From the NCBI RefSeq assembly GCF_000971115.1, contig NZ_BBLV01000006.1, forward strand, positions 62,001 through 126,000: DNA of 64,000 nucleotides. Direction: 5' to 3'. This DNA comes from Demequina gelatinilytica. GTDB taxonomy: Bacteria > Actinomycetota > Actinomycetes > Actinomycetales > Demequinaceae. Shown in pieces: positions 7,810 to 21,397 of the stretch. The notes under the pieces are model-generated. The model did not search any database and was not told the DNA's origin. It saw only the letters and a program-made list of their open reading frames with translations. The number at the start of each line of letters is the position of its first letter. Position 1 is the first letter of the stretch. A program made the position numbers and the translations under genes.

Positions 7810-9299
7810 TCGCCTGCCTCCTGAACGGGAACGGTCGACACGATGTCGGCCGAGGGCTCGCTGAGCACGTCGATCGCGATGCCCGGCAGGAAGCCGAGCA
7901 CCAGCATCAGCGCGATCAGGGGCCACAGCACCACGCGCTCGCGGCGCGTGAGCTCACGGAACGTGGGCCGGGCCTCGGGCACCGGACCGGTGAACACCTT
8001 CTGGTAGGTGAGCAGCACGTAGAGCGCCGCAAGCACCACGCCGAGCGTCGCGACGATCACGGCGGCCTTGGCGACGGAGAACGCCCCGACGAGCACCATG
8101 ATCTCCGAGATGAACGGCGACAGGCCCGGCAGCGCCAGGGCGCTGAGGCCGATGACCAGGAACGTGCCCGCGAAGACCGGGACCACCTTCTGGAGGCCGC
8201 CGTACTCGGTGACGTCCGCGGTGCCGCGACGGTGGATGAGGAAGCCGACCGCGAAGAAGAGCGCGCCCGTCGACAGGCCGTGGTTGAACATGTAGAGCGC
8301 CGCGCCCTCGACCGAGGTCTGCGTGAACGCGAAGATGCCGAGCACCATGATGCCGAAGTGGCTCACCGAGGTGAACGCCACCAGGCGCAGCATGTTGCGC
8401 TGACCGATCGCGAGCAGGGCGCCGTAGATCACGGAGATCACGGCGAACACGATGATGACGGGCGCGGCCCACTCGGCCGCCTCGGGGAACAGCGCCACGC
8501 ACAGCGTGAGCATGCCGAACGTGCCGATCTTGTCGAGCACCGCGACCAGCAGCGCGGTGGTGCCCGGGCGCGCGTTCTCAGCCACCGTGGGCAACCACGT
8601 GTGCAGCGGCACCATCGGGGCCTTGATCGCGAAGGCGAGGAAGAACGCGAGGAAGATCAGCCGCTCGGTGGAGGTCGACATGTCGAGGCCGGTGAGGTTG
8701 TCCGTGAGGAACGCCTCCTCGCCGCCAGGGCCCTGGAAGTAGAGCGCCACCACACCGACGAGCATGATGAGCCCGCCGACGAGCGAGTAGAGCAGGAACT
8801 TCACCGCGGCGTAGCGGCGCTGGAGGCCGCCGAACGAGCCGATGAGGAAGTACAGCGGGATGAGCATCGCCTCGAACAGCACGTAGAAGAGGAAGACGTC
8901 GCGGGCGGCGAAGATGCCGACCATGAACGCCTCGCTCAGCAGCACGAGCGCGAGGTAGTGCGTCCGGCGGGCCGGGTCGCGGTCCTCCCACCAGCCCGCG
9001 AGGATCGCGAGCGGCGTCAGGAGCGCCGCGAGCACGACCATGAGGAGGCCGATGCCGTTGACGCCGAGCGCCCAGCTCGCGCCGATCTGCGGGATCCACG
9101 CGTAGGTCTCGGAGAACTGGATCTCCCCGGCGGTGGCCGTGTCGAACTGCACGAACAGCGCGACGGCGAGCGCGAGCTCGAGCACCGTGATGCCGAGCGC
9201 GATCTCGCGCACCCGCTCACGCGCGCCCGACGGCAGCGCCCACAGCACGGCGGCTCCCACGGCGGGGAGCGCGACCATGACGGTCAGGATCGGGAACAT
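7806..9299 (-). CDS. nuoM: NADH-quinone oxidoreductase subunit M
   Basis: 497 residues, the typical length. Antiporter-like proton-pumping subunit: the key TM5 glutamate lies in FEAMLIPLYFLIGSFGG, the TM7 lysine in FAIKAPMVPLHTWLPTVAEN with the helix-breaking proline, and the late channel glutamate in the C-terminal half. The ATG at 9299 is 3 nt from the nuoL stop. It transfers protons across the membrane when NADH electrons reduce menaquinone in the peripheral arm. Nothing in the sequence suggests loss of function. Confidence 0.96.
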   Translation of the reverse strand: MFPILTVMVALPAVGAAVLWALPSGARERVREIALGITVLELALAVALFVQFDTATAGEIQFSETYAWIPQIGASWALGVNGIGLLMVVLAALLTPLAILAGWWEDRDPARRTHYLALVLLSEAFMVGIFAARDVFLFYVLFEAMLIPLYFLIGSFGGLQRRYAAVKFLLYSLVGGLIMLVGVVALYFQGPGGEEAFLTDNLTGLDMSTSTERLIFLAFFLAFAIKAPMVPLHTWLPTVAENARPGTTALLVAVLDKIGTFGMLTLCVALFPEAAEWAAPVIIVFAVISVIYGALLAIGQRNMLRLVAFTSVSHFGIMVLGIFAFTQTSVEGAALYMFNHGLSTGALFFAVGFLIHRRGTADVTEYGGLQKVVPVFAGTFLVIGLSALALPGLSPFISEIMVLVGAFSVAKAAVIVATLGVVLAALYVLLTYQKVFTGPVPEARPTFRELTRRERVVLWPLIALMLVLGFLPGIAIDVLSEPSADIVSTVPVQEAGE

Positions 9300-9302
9300 G
9301 GT

Positions 9303-11183
<1,881 letters not shown>

Positions 11184-11185
11184 GG

Positions 11186-11485
11186 TCAGCCCTTCAGCTC
11201 AGCGGGTTCGTCGAGCGAGATGGTCTGGCGCGCGCGGAACACGGCGATGATGATCGCGAGCCCCACCACGACCTCCGCCGCGGCGACGACCAGGACGAAG
11301 AACGCCATGATCTGCCCGTCGATCTCACCGTGGATGCGGGAGAAGGCGACGAGGGCGAGGTTCGCGGCGTTGAGCATGAGCTCGACGCCCATGAACGCGA
11401 TGATCGCGTTGCGACGCAGCAGCACGGCGGCCGCGCCGATCGCGAACAGCACGCTCGCGAGGATGACGAAGTTGATGGGGTCCAT
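11186..11485 (-). CDS. nuoK: NADH-quinone oxidoreductase subunit K
   Basis: 99 residues with three transmembrane helices, the standard NuoK size. The two membrane glutamates needed for coupling are present: [11 protein letters not shown] in helix 2 and [13 protein letters not shown] in helix 3. The start ATG shares its A with the nuoJ stop (TGATG). It sits in the E-channel next to NuoH and NuoJ, linking quinone chemistry to the pumps. Confidence 0.96.
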   Translation of the reverse strand: MDPINFVILASVLFAIGAAAVLLRRNAIIAFMGVELMLNAANLALVAFSRIHGEIDGQIMAFFVLVVAAAEVVVGLAIIIAVFRARQTISLDEPAELKG

Positions 11486-12222
11486 CAGCGGTCGCCCTCC
11501 TTGCGCGACGGGTCCTCGAGCTGGGCGCGGAACTCCGCGCCGTCCTGGGTCTGGTTGCGGATCTTGAGCACACGGGAGACCGAGTGGTCGATCGGCTGAC
11601 CCTCGGGGTCGAGTGCGGGCACGTCGAGCGCGTTGTGGCGCGCGTACACGCCAGGCATGGGCTTGTTGACGGGGTCGGCACCCACGCGCACACGGTCCCG
11701 CTGGACCTCGAGCTGCGTGCGGCGCGGGCGCAGGCGCGGCGTGTGGGTGAGCACGAGCGCCCCGACCGCCGCGGTGATGAGCAGGAAGCCCAGCACCTCG
11801 ATCACGAGCACGTACTTGTCGAAGAGCAGGACGGCGACCACGTCGGGCTCGCCCTCCACGGGCGCGTCCGACACCGCGATGGTGACGCGGCCGACGATCG
11901 ACACGAGGAAGGCACCCAGGCCCGCTGCGGTGAAGAGGCCGATCCAGCGCTGGCCGACGATGGTCTCCTTGAGGTCCTCGCGCTGGTCGACGCCGACCAG
12001 CATGAGCACGAAGAGGAAGAGCATCATGACGGCGCCGGTGTAGACGACGATCTGCACCATGCCCAGGAACGGCGCCCCCAGCGTCACGTACGCGGTGGCG
12101 AGCCCGACCATGACGAGCACGATCGACATCGCGACGTGCACGGCCTTGCGCGCGAAGAGCAGGGACAGCGCCGGGATCACGGTGATCGCGGCGATGATCC
12201 AGAACAGGACGGGGTTGACCAT
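11485..12222 (-). CDS. nuoJ: NADH-quinone oxidoreductase subunit J
   Basis: 245 residues with five N-terminal transmembrane helices, including the conserved [20 protein letters not shown] that holds the pi-bulge helix of complex I. After helix 5 ([16 protein letters not shown]) there is a ~75-residue hydrophilic tail, longer than in Escherichia coli and usual for actinobacterial NuoJ. It ends close to the start of nuoK (TGATG) and starts on the nuoI stop in the same way. It takes part in the E-channel conformational relay. Confidence 0.95.
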   Translation of the reverse strand: MVNPVLFWIIAAITVIPALSLLFARKAVHVAMSIVLVMVGLATAYVTLGAPFLGMVQIVVYTGAVMMLFLFVLMLVGVDQREDLKETIVGQRWIGLFTAAGLGAFLVSIVGRVTIAVSDAPVEGEPDVVAVLLFDKYVLVIEVLGFLLITAAVGALVLTHTPRLRPRRTQLEVQRDRVRVGADPVNKPMPGVYARHNALDVPALDPEGQPIDHSVSRVLKIRNQTQDGAEFRAQLEDPSRKEGDR

Positions 12223-13001
12223 CAGATCTGACCCCCGCCCGAGTAGCCGAGGCGCGCGCTGCCCATGGCGCCCGCAGCGTGCTGCGGCGACGTGTAGCGG
12301 ACCTCGTGCGGGGCGTCGTCCTCGACCGGGGCCTTGCCGCGGTTCTCGGGCAGCGTCGCATCGTCCGGACGCTGCTCGCGGACCCACTCGACCTGCTCCT
12401 CGACGGGGCCGGTGACCTCGCCGCGGTAGTACGAGCCGTCGGTGGTGCCGGGCACCATCGGGTGCGGCGCCGCGAGCATGTTCTTGCCCATGGGGGCCAG
12501 CAGGTCCTGCTTCTCGTAGATGAGGCCCTCGCGCGTGGGACCCGCGAGTTCGTACTCGTTGGTCATGGTGAGCGCACGCGTGGGGCACGCCTCGATGCAC
12601 AGGCCGCAGAAGATGCAGCGCAGGTAGTTGATCTGGTAGACGCGGCCGTAGCGTTCGCCGGGGCTGACCTGGTTGTCGGGCGTGTTGGAGTCCGCCTCGA
12701 CGTAGATCGCGTCCGCGGGGCACGCCCACGCGCACAGCTCGCAGCCGATGCACTTCTCGAGCCCGTCGGGGTGACGGTTGAGCTGGTGACGGCCGTGGTA
12801 GCGCGGCATGGTCGGCACCTTGACCTTGGGGTACTGCTCCGTCACCGTGGGACGGAAGAAGTTCCTCAGGGACACGCCGAAGCCGGCCACGGGCGCGAGC
12901 GCCTCGAGGAACGGCCCGCGCTTGGGGAAGTTGGACTCGAAGGTCTCGCGCTCGCCGTCGCGCTCGCGGTTGACCTTCCAGACGTCGTCGGACCCGCTCA
13001 C
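12222..13001 (-). CDS. nuoI: NADH-quinone oxidoreductase subunit I (two 4Fe-4S clusters)
   Basis: 259 residues from GTG at 13001 (GTGA overlap with nuoH). The two ferredoxin motifs are [12 protein letters not shown] (Cys84, 87, 90, 94) and [12 protein letters not shown] (Cys129, 132, 135, 139), which bind clusters N6a and N6b that carry electrons to N2. The core ends near residue 170; the remaining ~90 residues are a hydrophilic extension ([20 protein letters not shown] and onward) absent from the ~180-residue enterobacterial protein but common in actinobacteria. The N-terminal 25 residues are unusually charged. Confidence 0.96.
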   Translation of the reverse strand: MSGSDDVWKVNRERDGERETFESNFPKRGPFLEALAPVAGFGVSLRNFFRPTVTEQYPKVKVPTMPRYHGRHQLNRHPDGLEKCIGCELCAWACPADAIYVEADSNTPDNQVSPGERYGRVYQINYLRCIFCGLCIEACPTRALTMTNEYELAGPTREGLIYEKQDLLAPMGKNMLAAPHPMVPGTTDGSYYRGEVTGPVEEQVEWVREQRPDDATLPENRGKAPVEDDAPHEVRYTSPQHAAGAMGSARLGYSGGGQI

Positions 13002-14335
13002 TCGGAGTCCTCCTCTCGTGAGCCGACATGCGCGTCGACCGTACGGCCCGAACGCGGCGAGGGGGGAAGCACCTGGTGCGGCATCGGCGGGACCGGGTAG
13101 CCGCCCGCGAACGCGTCGAGCACCTCGGGCTCGGCGTCCTGGTCGGCCGCATCGTCCGCCTTGCCCTGCGCGTCGGAGATGAAGCTCCACACCGCGACGA
13201 CCAGGAGGATGGCGATCAGCCCGGCGACCGCGTCGTAGACGTTGAGGTCGCGGTTGTAGTGGTCGAAGGCCGCGCGGCCCACGGAGAAGAACACCACCCA
13301 GCCGAGGCCCACCGGGATGAGCACCTTCCAGCCGAACTTCATGAACTGGTCGTAGCGGAAGCGCAGCACCGAGCCGCGGATCCACACGAACACGAACATG
13401 AGCAGCCAGATCTTCGCGATGAGCCAGAGCGGCGGGAAGATCCCGGTGTTGAGGAATTCGTAGCCGGGCCAGGAGGCGGGCCACGGGGCGTGCCAGCCGC
13501 CCAGGAACAGCGTCGAGGCGACCGCCGAGACGTTGATCATGTTCATGTACTCGGCGAGGAAGAACCACGCGAACTTCATGGACGAGTACTCGGTCATGAA
13601 GCCGGCGACCAGCTCGCCCTCGGCCTCGGGGAGGTCGAAGGGCAGACGGTTGGTCTCGCCGACCATCGAGATGACGTAGAGGATGAACGCCGGGAACAGC
13701 GGCCAGATCCACCAGCGGTCGGTCTGCGCGTCGACGATGCCCGACGTGCTCATGGTGCCGGACAGCAGGAACACCGTCACGAGCGAGAGGCCCATGGCGA
13801 GCTCGTAGGAGATCACCTGGGCCGTCGAGCGGATGGCACCCATGAGCGGGTACGTCGAGCCCGAGGCCCAGCCGCCGAGCACGATGCCGTACACGCCGAC
13901 CGCGGCGCACGCGAGGATGAACAGCACCGCGACGTTGAAGTCGGTGAGCTGCAGCGGCGAGGACAGGTCCGTGCCGTACAGACGCGTGTCGGGGCCGAAC
14001 GGGATGACGGAGAAGATCAGCAGCGCGCTGAACACCGAGATCATCGGCGCCGCGATGTAGAGGATCTTCTCCGACGCGCGGACGGTGATGTCCTCCTTGA
14101 ACAGGAGCTTCATCGCGTCCGCGACCGACTGGAGCAGGCCGAAGGGGCCGAGGCGGTTGGGGCCGGGACGCTCCTGGAGGCGACCGATGACGCGGCGCTC
14201 GAACCACACGGCGAAGAGCACCGAGGTGAGCAGGAACGCGACGATGGCCACCGCCTTGACGATGACGAGCCAGAGCGGGTCCTGGGCGAGCGCCTCTGCC
14301 ACGGGGACCGTGGACGCGGGCAGGACGGCCATCAT
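12998..14335 (-). CDS. nuoH: NADH-quinone oxidoreductase subunit H
   Basis: 445 residues from ATG at 14335 (ATGA overlap with nuoG; a second ATG follows directly). Eight core helices include the quinone-chamber signatures [35 protein letters not shown] and [20 protein letters not shown]. After the last helix (~residue 385) there is a ~60-residue cytoplasmic tail rich in Asp, Ala and Pro, typical of actinobacteria. NuoH forms the quinone cavity with NuoB and NuoD and starts the proton relay. Confidence 0.96.
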   Translation of the reverse strand: MMAVLPASTVPVAEALAQDPLWLVIVKAVAIVAFLLTSVLFAVWFERRVIGRLQERPGPNRLGPFGLLQSVADAMKLLFKEDITVRASEKILYIAAPMISVFSALLIFSVIPFGPDTRLYGTDLSSPLQLTDFNVAVLFILACAAVGVYGIVLGGWASGSTYPLMGAIRSTAQVISYELAMGLSLVTVFLLSGTMSTSGIVDAQTDRWWIWPLFPAFILYVISMVGETNRLPFDLPEAEGELVAGFMTEYSSMKFAWFFLAEYMNMINVSAVASTLFLGGWHAPWPASWPGYEFLNTGIFPPLWLIAKIWLLMFVFVWIRGSVLRFRYDQFMKFGWKVLIPVGLGWVVFFSVGRAAFDHYNRDLNVYDAVAGLIAILLVVAVWSFISDAQGKADDAADQDAEPEVLDAFAGGYPVPPMPHQVLPPSPRSGRTVDAHVGSREEDSE

Positions 14336-16818
14336 GCGGCTCCCTTCACGGAGACGACGGCGCCGGCGGAGGCGCGCAGATCGCGCGCCACCCAGGAGCC
14401 GGGGGACTTGGCGGGCACCCACACCACGCCGTCGACCATGTCGGTGACCACCACGGGCAGCTCGATGCTGCCGGCGTCGGTCGACACCTCGACGGAGGCC
14501 GTCGCGCCGATGGCATCGGCCGTGGCCTGCGACATGCGCGCGACCGCGACCCGTCCGGTGCCGGCGAGGTAGGGCTCGCCCTCCTGCAGCGCGCCCTCGT
14601 CGACCAGCTGGTGCCAGGTCGCGAGCACGGCCGTGCCCTTCTTGGTGCGGGCCTTGCCGGCGGCGCGGGCCTTGGGCGCTGCGGGACGCTCGGCGTCGGC
14701 CGCGGCGCCCAGCGCCGCGAGCTCGGCGTTGACGGCCTCGACCGTCGCGGTGCCGAGCTCGACGCCCCACTCGCGGGCGAGCAGGTCGAGCACCCGGTGG
14801 TCGGACATCGCGTCGGTGCGGATCGCGGTGGCGAAGGACCGCAGGCGGCCCTCCCAGTTGACGAAGGTGCCGGACTTCTCCGACGGCGGCGCGACGGGCA
14901 GCACCACGTCCGCGGCCTCGGCGATCTCGCTGCGGCGGACCTCGAGGGACACCACGAAGCCGGTGCGCTCGAGCGCGGTGGCGACGTCGCCCGTGAGGTC
15001 GGAGGCGCTCACGCCGCCGACGATCAGCGCGCCGATGCCGCCCTCGGCGGCCTCCTCGATGATCGCGTTGGTGTCACGCCCCTTGGCGGTGGGAAGCGCG
15101 TCGACGCCCCACGCCTTGGCGACGGTCTCGCGCGCGCCCTTGAGGGTCGCGGCGCGGCCGCCCGGGAGCAGGCCCGGCAGCGCGCCCGCCTCGACGGCGC
15201 CGCGCTCTCCCGCACGGCGCGGGATCCACGCGAGGCGCGCGCCGGTGGACGATGCGAGGTCGAGCGCCGCGACGAACGCGCCGGACGCCTCGGCCACCCG
15301 CTCGCCGAGCACGATGACCGCGCCGGGCTGCGAGATCGCCTCGCGGACGTCCGCGGGGAGGTCCGCCAGCACGGAGGCCTCGCGACCCGGGACGGCCTCG
15401 ACAAGCGAGGCACCGAGCTTCTGGGCGCCGCGCGAGAGGTACGGCGCGACCGCGACCACCTGCTGGCGGCCGAGCGACTTGCGCAGGCGCAGGAAGACCA
15501 CGCCGCCCTCGTCCTCGGCCTCGAAGCCGACCAGGAGGACGGTCGGGGCCTTCTCGAGCTCGCCGAAGGTCACACCGAGGCCCGTGCCCGCGACCCGCGT
15601 GCCCAGGAACGCCTGCTCCTCGTCGCTGACGGCGCGCGCACGCGCATCGACGTCGTTGGTGCCCAGGACCACGCGCGCGAGCTTCTGGTACGCGTAGGCG
15701 TCCTCGAGCGTGACACGACCGCCCACCAGGACGGCACCGCCGCGCGACGCGCCCTCGGCATCGGCCGCCGTCGCGGCCTTGATGCCGGCGGCCGCGGCCG
15801 CCAGGGCCTCGGGCCACGAGGCCTCGACCAGCTCGCCGTGCTTGCGCACCAGCGGACGCGTGATGCGGTCGGAGAGGTTCTGCCATGCGAAGGCGAAGCG
15901 GTCCTTGTCCGAGATCCAGTCCTCGTTGACCACCGGGTCGTTGTCGGCGAGGCGACGGAGCACCTTGCCGCGGCGGTGGTCGATGCGGATCGCGGAGCCC
16001 GAGGAGTCGTGCTCGGCGATCGACGGCGACGACACGAGGTCGAACGGCCGCGAGCGGAAGCGGTACGCGGCGGAGGTCAGGGCGCCCACGGGGCAGATCT
16101 GGACCGTGTTGCCGGAGTAGTACGAGGAGAACGCCTTGCCGGCCTCGTCGACGGTCGCCGCACCCACGGGCCGGTAGCCGTCGAAGTCGAGCACGTCCTC
16201 GTCGAACGTGCCGATCTGCTGCTGCGCGCCGCGGTTCTGGAGGTCGATGAACGCGTCGCCCGCGATCTCCTTGGAGAAGCGCGTGCAGCGCTGGCACAGG
16301 ACGCAGCGCTCACGGTCCAGCAGGATCTCGGAGCTCAGGGGCAGCGGCTTCTCGAACACGCGCTTGACGTCGACGAAGCGCGTCTCGGAGCGGCCGTGGC
16401 TCATCGCCTGGTTCTGGAGCGGGCACTCGCCGCCCTTGTCGCACACGGGGCAGTCGAGCGGGTGGTTGATGAGCAGCAGCTCCATCACGCTCTTCTGCGC
16501 GCGGTCGGCCTCCTCGGAGGTGTGCTGCGTGTTCACCACCATGCCCGGGGTGACCGTCATCGCGCACGAGGGCTGCGGCTTGGGGAACGCGCGCAGGTTG
16601 CCGTCGGGACCGGGGGACGCGACGTCGACCAGGCACTGGCGGCAGGCGCCGGCGGGCTTGAGCGCGGGGTGGTCGCAGAAGCGCGGGATCTCGATCCCGA
16701 TCTGCTCCGCCGCGCGGATGATGAGCGTGCCCTTGGGCACCGCGACCTCGGTGCCGTCGATGGTCAGGGTGACGGTCTCGACGGCCTCCGTTGCCGGCTT
16801 GTCCGCGGTCGCGGTCAT
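14332..16818 (-). CDS. nuoG: NADH-quinone oxidoreductase subunit G
   Basis: 828 residues from ATG at 16818 (ATGA overlap with nuoF). The N-terminal 2Fe-2S domain carries [18 protein letters not shown]; then [20 protein letters not shown] (the HxxxCxxC-type N5/N4 region) and [19 protein letters not shown] with a later CPVGAL cysteine. A large molybdopterin-oxidoreductase-like domain without cofactor ligands follows, as usual for NuoG. A Lys/Ala-rich insert near residues 700-730 ([13 protein letters not shown]) looks like a linker. It passes electrons from NuoF/E toward NuoI. Confidence 0.96.
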   Translation of the reverse strand: MTATADKPATEAVETVTLTIDGTEVAVPKGTLIIRAAEQIGIEIPRFCDHPALKPAGACRQCLVDVASPGPDGNLRAFPKPQPSCAMTVTPGMVVNTQHTSEEADRAQKSVMELLLINHPLDCPVCDKGGECPLQNQAMSHGRSETRFVDVKRVFEKPLPLSSEILLDRERCVLCQRCTRFSKEIAGDAFIDLQNRGAQQQIGTFDEDVLDFDGYRPVGAATVDEAGKAFSSYYSGNTVQICPVGALTSAAYRFRSRPFDLVSSPSIAEHDSSGSAIRIDHRRGKVLRRLADNDPVVNEDWISDKDRFAFAWQNLSDRITRPLVRKHGELVEASWPEALAAAAAGIKAATAADAEGASRGGAVLVGGRVTLEDAYAYQKLARVVLGTNDVDARARAVSDEEQAFLGTRVAGTGLGVTFGELEKAPTVLLVGFEAEDEGGVVFLRLRKSLGRQQVVAVAPYLSRGAQKLGASLVEAVPGREASVLADLPADVREAISQPGAVIVLGERVAEASGAFVAALDLASSTGARLAWIPRRAGERGAVEAGALPGLLPGGRAATLKGARETVAKAWGVDALPTAKGRDTNAIIEEAAEGGIGALIVGGVSASDLTGDVATALERTGFVVSLEVRRSEIAEAADVVLPVAPPSEKSGTFVNWEGRLRSFATAIRTDAMSDHRVLDLLAREWGVELGTATVEAVNAELAALGAAADAERPAAPKARAAGKARTKKGTAVLATWHQLVDEGALQEGEPYLAGTGRVAVARMSQATADAIGATASVEVSTDAGSIELPVVVTDMVDGVVWVPAKSPGSWVARDLRASAGAVVSVKGAA

Positions 16819-18143
16819 GCGTGCGCCTCCTCGGTGGCGGGCGTGTCGGAGTACTCGAAGAGCGCGGACGCCGCGTGATCGAACGGGCAGCCGCCCTGCG
16901 TCACGTGCGCCTCGTACTCCTCGCGGAACAGCTTGATGGACGAGTTGATCGACGAGGTCGCTCCATCGCCGAGCGCGCAGAACGAGCGCCCCAGGATCGA
17001 GTCGCACGTGTCGAGCAGCTGCTGGATGTCGGCCTCGGTGCCACGGCCGGCCTCGAGCCGCTTGAGGATCTGGGTGAGCCAGAAGGTGCCCTCGCGGCAG
17101 GGCGTGCACTTGCCGCACGACTCGTGCTTGTAGAACTCGGTCCATCGCGTGACGGCGCGCACCACGCACGTGGTCTCGTCGAAGATCTGCAGCGCACGGG
17201 TGCCGAGCATCGAGCCGGCCGCTCCGACGGACTCGTAGTCCAGCGGGGTGTCCAGGTGCTCCTGCGTGAAGATCGGGGTCGACGATCCGCCGGGGGTCCA
17301 GAACTTGAGCTCGTGGCCCTCGCGGATGCCGCCCGCGAGCTCGAGCAGCTCGCGCAGCGTGATGCCCAGGGGCGCCTCGTACTGGCCCGGGCGCGTGACG
17401 TGACCGGACAGCGAGAAGATGCCCATGCCCTTCGAGCGCTCGGTCCCCATCGCGGTGAACCACTCGACGCCGTTGCCGATGATCGAGGGCACGGAGGCCA
17501 CCGACTCGACGTTGTTCACCACCGTGGGGCGCGCGTAGAGGCCCGCGACGGCCGGGAACGGCGGCTTGAGGCGCGGCTGGCCGCGACGGCCCTCGAGCGA
17601 GTCGAGGAGCGCGGTCTCCTCGCCGCAGATGTAGGCGCCGGCACCCGAGTGGACGGTGACGTCCAGGTCGAAGCCGCTGCCGTGGATGTTCTTGCCCAGG
17701 TGGCCGGCCTCGTAGGCCTCACGCACCGCCTGCTGCATGCGGCGGTGGACATGCGCGACCTCGCCGCGGATGTAGATGAAGGCGTGGTTGCAGCCGATCG
17801 CGAAGGACGTGATCGCGACGCCCTCGACCAGCGCGTGCGGCGCCTGGAGCATCGTCGGGATGTCCTTGCACGTGCCCGGCTCGGACTCGTCCGCGTTGAC
17901 CACCAGGTAGCGCGGCTTGCCGTCGTCCGGGGGCAGGAAGCCCCACTTCATGCCGGTCGGGAAGCCCGCACCGCCGCGGCCGCGCAGGCCCGAGTCCTTG
18001 ACCGCCTGGATCAGGTCGCCAGGAGCCATCCCCAGCGCCTTCTTGAGGGGCGCGTAGCCGCCTGCCTCGGTGTACGTGTCGAGGCTCCAGGACCGGTCCG
18101 AGCCCCAGGTGGCCGTCAGCACCGGCGTCAGCGTGGTGGTCAC
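16815..18143 (-). CDS. nuoF: NADH-quinone oxidoreductase subunit F (NADH- and FMN-binding)
   Basis: 442 residues from GTG at 18143 (GTGA overlap with nuoE). FMN/NADH site: GLRGRGGAGFPTGMKWGF and VNADESEPGTCKD; NADH glycine-rich loop GAGAYICGEETALLDSLEG; N3 4Fe-4S cluster cysteines in ESCGKCTPCREG and the downstream CALGDGA. This is the electron entry subunit that oxidises NADH. The length and all cofactor ligands are normal. Confidence 0.97.
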   Translation of the reverse strand: MTTTLTPVLTATWGSDRSWSLDTYTEAGGYAPLKKALGMAPGDLIQAVKDSGLRGRGGAGFPTGMKWGFLPPDDGKPRYLVVNADESEPGTCKDIPTMLQAPHALVEGVAITSFAIGCNHAFIYIRGEVAHVHRRMQQAVREAYEAGHLGKNIHGSGFDLDVTVHSGAGAYICGEETALLDSLEGRRGQPRLKPPFPAVAGLYARPTVVNNVESVASVPSIIGNGVEWFTAMGTERSKGMGIFSLSGHVTRPGQYEAPLGITLRELLELAGGIREGHELKFWTPGGSSTPIFTQEHLDTPLDYESVGAAGSMLGTRALQIFDETTCVVRAVTRWTEFYKHESCGKCTPCREGTFWLTQILKRLEAGRGTEADIQQLLDTCDSILGRSFCALGDGATSSINSSIKLFREEYEAHVTQGGCPFDHAASALFEYSDTPATEEAHA

Positions 18144-18796
18144 TTCGCGCCCTCCGTCCAGCCCTGGCCCTTCGCGGCCTCGAGGCCGGCGAGCGCGGCG
18201 TCGCCGGCACCCTGGTCCTCGTCGGCACGGCCATCGTCGAAGCCTGCGAGCACCCGCGAGACCTGCTTGAAGGTGCACACCTTGGCCGGGCCGCGCGTGG
18301 GGGCGACGTCCTTGCCTGCGCGGAGGTCGTCCACGACCTGCTTGGCGGACTCGGGGGTCTGGTTGTCGAAGAACTCCCAGTTGACCATCATCACGGGCGC
18401 GTTGTCGCAGGCCGCGTTGCACTCGAGGCGCTCGAGCGTGATGGCGCCGTCCTCGGTGGTCTCGTCGTGGCCGACGCCGACGTGCTCGGAGAGCTCGTCC
18501 CAGATGCGGTCGCCGCCCATGACGGCGCACAGCGTGTTGGTGCACACGCCCACCTGGTACTCGCCGTTGGGACGGCGCTTGTACTGCGTGTAGAACGTGG
18601 CGACCGCGGACACCTCCGCGGCGGTGAGCTCGAGCTGGTCGGCGCAGAACTGGATGCCGTCGGGGCTCACGAAGCCGTCGACGGACTGCACCAGGTGGAG
18701 CATCGGCAGCAGCGCGGAGCGCTTGACCGGGTAGCGGGCGATGATCGCGGCCGCGTCCTCGGTCAGCTGTGCGAGCGTGGTCTCGTCGTAGGTCAT
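18140..18796 (-). CDS. nuoE: NADH-quinone oxidoreductase subunit E (2Fe-2S)
   Basis: 218 residues from ATG at 18796 (ATGA overlap with nuoD). Thioredoxin-fold 2Fe-2S ligands are in [13 protein letters not shown] and [12 protein letters not shown], preceded by the helical [15 protein letters not shown] region. An Asp/Ala/Gly-rich tail of about 35 residues after [11 protein letters not shown] makes it longer than the ~165-residue enterobacterial form. It partners NuoF in the NADH-oxidising module. Confidence 0.96.
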   Translation of the reverse strand: MTYDETTLAQLTEDAAAIIARYPVKRSALLPMLHLVQSVDGFVSPDGIQFCADQLELTAAEVSAVATFYTQYKRRPNGEYQVGVCTNTLCAVMGGDRIWDELSEHVGVGHDETTEDGAITLERLECNAACDNAPVMMVNWEFFDNQTPESAKQVVDDLRAGKDVAPTRGPAKVCTFKQVSRVLAGFDDGRADEDQGAGDAALAGLEAAKGQGWTEGAK

Positions 18797-20136
18797 CGGT
18801 CGACGCCTCCCAGCACCATGTCGATGGTGGCGATGGCGACCACCACGTCGGCGACCTGGCCGCCCTCGGTGAGGATGCCCAGCGCCTGAAGGTTGTTGAA
18901 GCCCGGGTCGCGGAAGTGCGCGCGCCACGGCTTGGTGCCGCCGTCGGAGACGAGGTGGACGCCCAGCAGGCCCTTGGGGCCCTCGATCGCCGAGTACACC
19001 TGGCCGGCGGGGACCTTGAAGCCCTCGGTCACCAGCTTGAAGTGGTGGATCAGCGCCTCCATGGACTCGCCCATGATGTGGCGGATGTGGTCCAGCGAGT
19101 TGCCCTGGCCGTCGGAGCCGACGGAGAGCTGCGCGGGCCACGCGATCTTCTTGTCCGCGACCATGACGGGCTCGCCCTCGCTGGCCTCGAGGCGGTCGGC
19201 GCACTGCGCGACGATCTTGAGGGACTCGTAGCACTCCTCGAGACGCAGCACCACGCGCGAGTACGCGTCGCCGTCGGTCGAGGTGGGCACCTGGAAGTCG
19301 TAGGTCTCGTAGCCGCAGTACGGCTCGGACTTGCGGAGGTCGTACGGCAGGCCTGCCGAGCGCAGGATCGGGCCCGTGACGCCGAGCGCCATGCAGCCCG
19401 CGAGGTCCAGGTTCGCGACGCCCTTGAGGCGGCCCTTGAAGATGGGGTTGGCGAGCTGGAGGTCGACCAGCTCGTCGAGCTTCTGCTTGACCTTGGGGAT
19501 CATCTCGCGGATCGCCTTGACGGCGCCCTCGGGCGCGTCCTGGGCGACTCCGCCCGGGCGGATGTACGCGTTGTTGGTGCGCAGGCCCGAGATCATCTCG
19601 ATGACGCGGAAGGTGTCCTCGCGCGCGATGAACGCGGTGGTCATGACCGTGGTCGCGCCCATCTCGTTGCCGCCGGTGCCGACCGCGACCAGGTGGGAGC
19701 CGATGCGCGTGAGCTCCGCCATGAGGACGCGCAGCACGTTGGCGCGCTCCGGGACATCGTCCGTGATGCCCAGCAGCTTCTCGACGCCGAGGCAGTAGAC
19801 CAGCTCCTGCGACATGGACGCGACGTAGTCCATGCGGGTGCAGAAGGTCACGCCCTGGGTCCAGGTGCGGTACTCCATGTTCTTCTCGATGCCCGTGTGG
19901 AGGTAGCCGATGCCGGCACGGGTCTCCGTGACGGTCTCGCCCTCGATCTCGAGCATGACGCGCAGCACGCCGTGCGTGGACGGGTGCTGGGGGCCCATGT
20001 TGACCACGATGCGCTGCTGGCCCAGGCGGGCGGCCTCGTCCGCGATCTCGCTCCAGTCGCCGCCGTAGGCGCTGTACTCGGGTGCGTCCGGGTCGTCCGT
20101 GAACGCGCCGGTCGCGTGCGGTGCAGTCTGGGTCAT
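18793..20136 (-). CDS. nuoD: NADH-quinone oxidoreductase subunit D
   Basis: 447 residues from ATG at 20136 (ATGA overlap with nuoC). The 49-kDa signatures [17 protein letters not shown] (the quinone-binding His-containing loop), [16 protein letters not shown] and ending ...[10 protein letters not shown] are intact. NuoD shares an ancestor with the NiFe hydrogenase large subunit but lacks its metal ligands. It forms the quinone site with NuoB and NuoH. A ~40-residue hydrophilic N-terminal stretch precedes the conserved core. Confidence 0.97.
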   Translation of the reverse strand: MTQTAPHATGAFTDDPDAPEYSAYGGDWSEIADEAARLGQQRIVVNMGPQHPSTHGVLRVMLEIEGETVTETRAGIGYLHTGIEKNMEYRTWTQGVTFCTRMDYVASMSQELVYCLGVEKLLGITDDVPERANVLRVLMAELTRIGSHLVAVGTGGNEMGATTVMTTAFIAREDTFRVIEMISGLRTNNAYIRPGGVAQDAPEGAVKAIREMIPKVKQKLDELVDLQLANPIFKGRLKGVANLDLAGCMALGVTGPILRSAGLPYDLRKSEPYCGYETYDFQVPTSTDGDAYSRVVLRLEECYESLKIVAQCADRLEASEGEPVMVADKKIAWPAQLSVGSDGQGNSLDHIRHIMGESMEALIHHFKLVTEGFKVPAGQVYSAIEGPKGLLGVHLVSDGGTKPWRAHFRDPGFNNLQALGILTEGGQVADVVVAIATIDMVLGGVDR

Positions 20137-20849
20137 CGGTACTGCCTCCGGTTGTCGGGCGAGGGGATCTCCGCGCCCTTGTACTCCACGGGGATGCCGC
20201 CGAGCGGGTAGTCCTTGCGTTGCGGGTGGCCTACCCAGTCGTCCGGCATCTCGATGCGGGCCAGGGAGGGGTGACCGTCGAAGACGATGCCGAAGAAGTC
20301 CCAGGTCTCGCGCTCGTGCCAGTTGTTCATCGGGTACACGGAGACGATGGACGGCACGTGCGGGTCGGCCTCGCTCACCGCGACCTCGAGACGCAGGCGG
20401 CGGTTGTGGGTGATCGACTGCATCGGGTAGACCGCGTGCAGCTCGCGCCCCGCATCGGCCGGGTAGTGCACGCCGGACACGCCCAGGCACATCTCGAAGC
20501 GGAGGTCCTGGTCGTCGCGCAGGTGCTGCGCGACCGCGATCAGGTGCTCGCGCGCGATGCGCAGCGTCAGCTCGCCGCGGTCGACAACCACGTGCTCGAT
20601 GGCGGCCGCGGCATCGTCCCCGAGCAGCTCCTCGAGCACGTCGACGACGCCGTCGAACCACTCGCCGTAGGGACGCTCGGATGCGCCGGGCATCTGCACG
20701 GGACGGACCAGGCCGTCGAAGCCGGAGGTGTCGCCCTGCGCCCCGAACTGGCCCTGGCGGACGTTGATGAGCGTGATCTGGTCGCGGTCACCGGGCTGGG
20801 GGCCGCCCTGCGGGGCCCCGGTACCGGTGAGGTCCTGGGAGTCGCTCAA
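20133..20849 (-). CDS. nuoC: NADH-quinone oxidoreductase subunit C
   Basis: 238 residues. The start is a TTG at 20849 that overlaps the nuoB stop as TTGA; upstream in-frame sequence belongs to nuoB in another frame. The 30-kDa subunit signature [20 protein letters not shown] and the following [16 protein letters not shown] are clear. About 60 extra N-terminal residues (Gly/Gln/Asp-rich) precede the core and are typical of actinobacteria. It forms part of the peripheral arm against NuoD. Confidence 0.95.
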   Translation of the reverse strand: MSDSQDLTGTGAPQGGPQPGDRDQITLINVRQGQFGAQGDTSGFDGLVRPVQMPGASERPYGEWFDGVVDVLEELLGDDAAAAIEHVVVDRGELTLRIAREHLIAVAQHLRDDQDLRFEMCLGVSGVHYPADAGRELHAVYPMQSITHNRRLRLEVAVSEADPHVPSIVSVYPMNNWHERETWDFFGIVFDGHPSLARIEMPDDWVGHPQRKDYPLGGIPVEYKGAEIPSPDNRRQYR

Positions 20850-21397
20850 CGCAGCAGGCCCTTCATGTCGGAGGTGGGGGTCGCGGCGAGCGCTGCGGCC
20901 TCGGCGGCGGCGGCGATCTCGCGACGGTTGCGCCCCATGGGGGTGCTCTTGACCTGCTCCTGGAGCTCCAGCAGCGCGTGGAGGAGCATCTCCGGGCGCG
21001 GCGGGCAGCCGGGCAGGTAGATGTCCACGGGGACGATGTGGTCGACGCCCTGGACGATCGCGTAGTTGTTGAACATGCCGCCGGAGGACGCGCAGACGCC
21101 CATCGAGATGACCCACTTCGGGTCCGCCATCTGGTCGTAGACCTGGCGGACGATGGGCGCCATCTTGTTGGACACGCGGCCGGCGACGATCATCATGTCG
21201 GCCTGGCGCGGCGAGCCTCGGAAGACCTCGGAGCCCATGCGCGAGATGTCGAAGCGCGGGGTGCCCGTCGCCATCATCTCGATCGCGCAGCACGCGAGGC
21301 CGAACGTGGCCGGCCACAGCGAGCCCGCCCGCATGAAGCCCACGAAGTCCTCGACCATGCCGAGCATGAACGGGGGAGCGCTCTCCTCAATACCCAT
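20846..21397 (-). CDS. nuoB: NADH-quinone oxidoreductase subunit B (cluster N2)
   Basis: 183 residues. N2 ligands: the tandem cysteines in [31 protein letters not shown] and [12 protein letters not shown]. It holds the last iron-sulfur cluster, which reduces quinone. The start ATG at 21397 lies inside ACCCATGTGTCAG, a 13-nt match to one arm of the family B hairpins at 26840 and 52613. The nuoA stop is 11 nt upstream, the largest gap but one in the nuo cluster. Confidence 0.97.
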   Translation of the reverse strand: MGIEESAPPFMLGMVEDFVGFMRAGSLWPATFGLACCAIEMMATGTPRFDISRMGSEVFRGSPRQADMMIVAGRVSNKMAPIVRQVYDQMADPKWVISMGVCASSGGMFNNYAIVQGVDHIVPVDIYLPGCPPRPEMLLHALLELQEQVKSTPMGRNRREIAAAAEAAALAATPTSDMKGLLR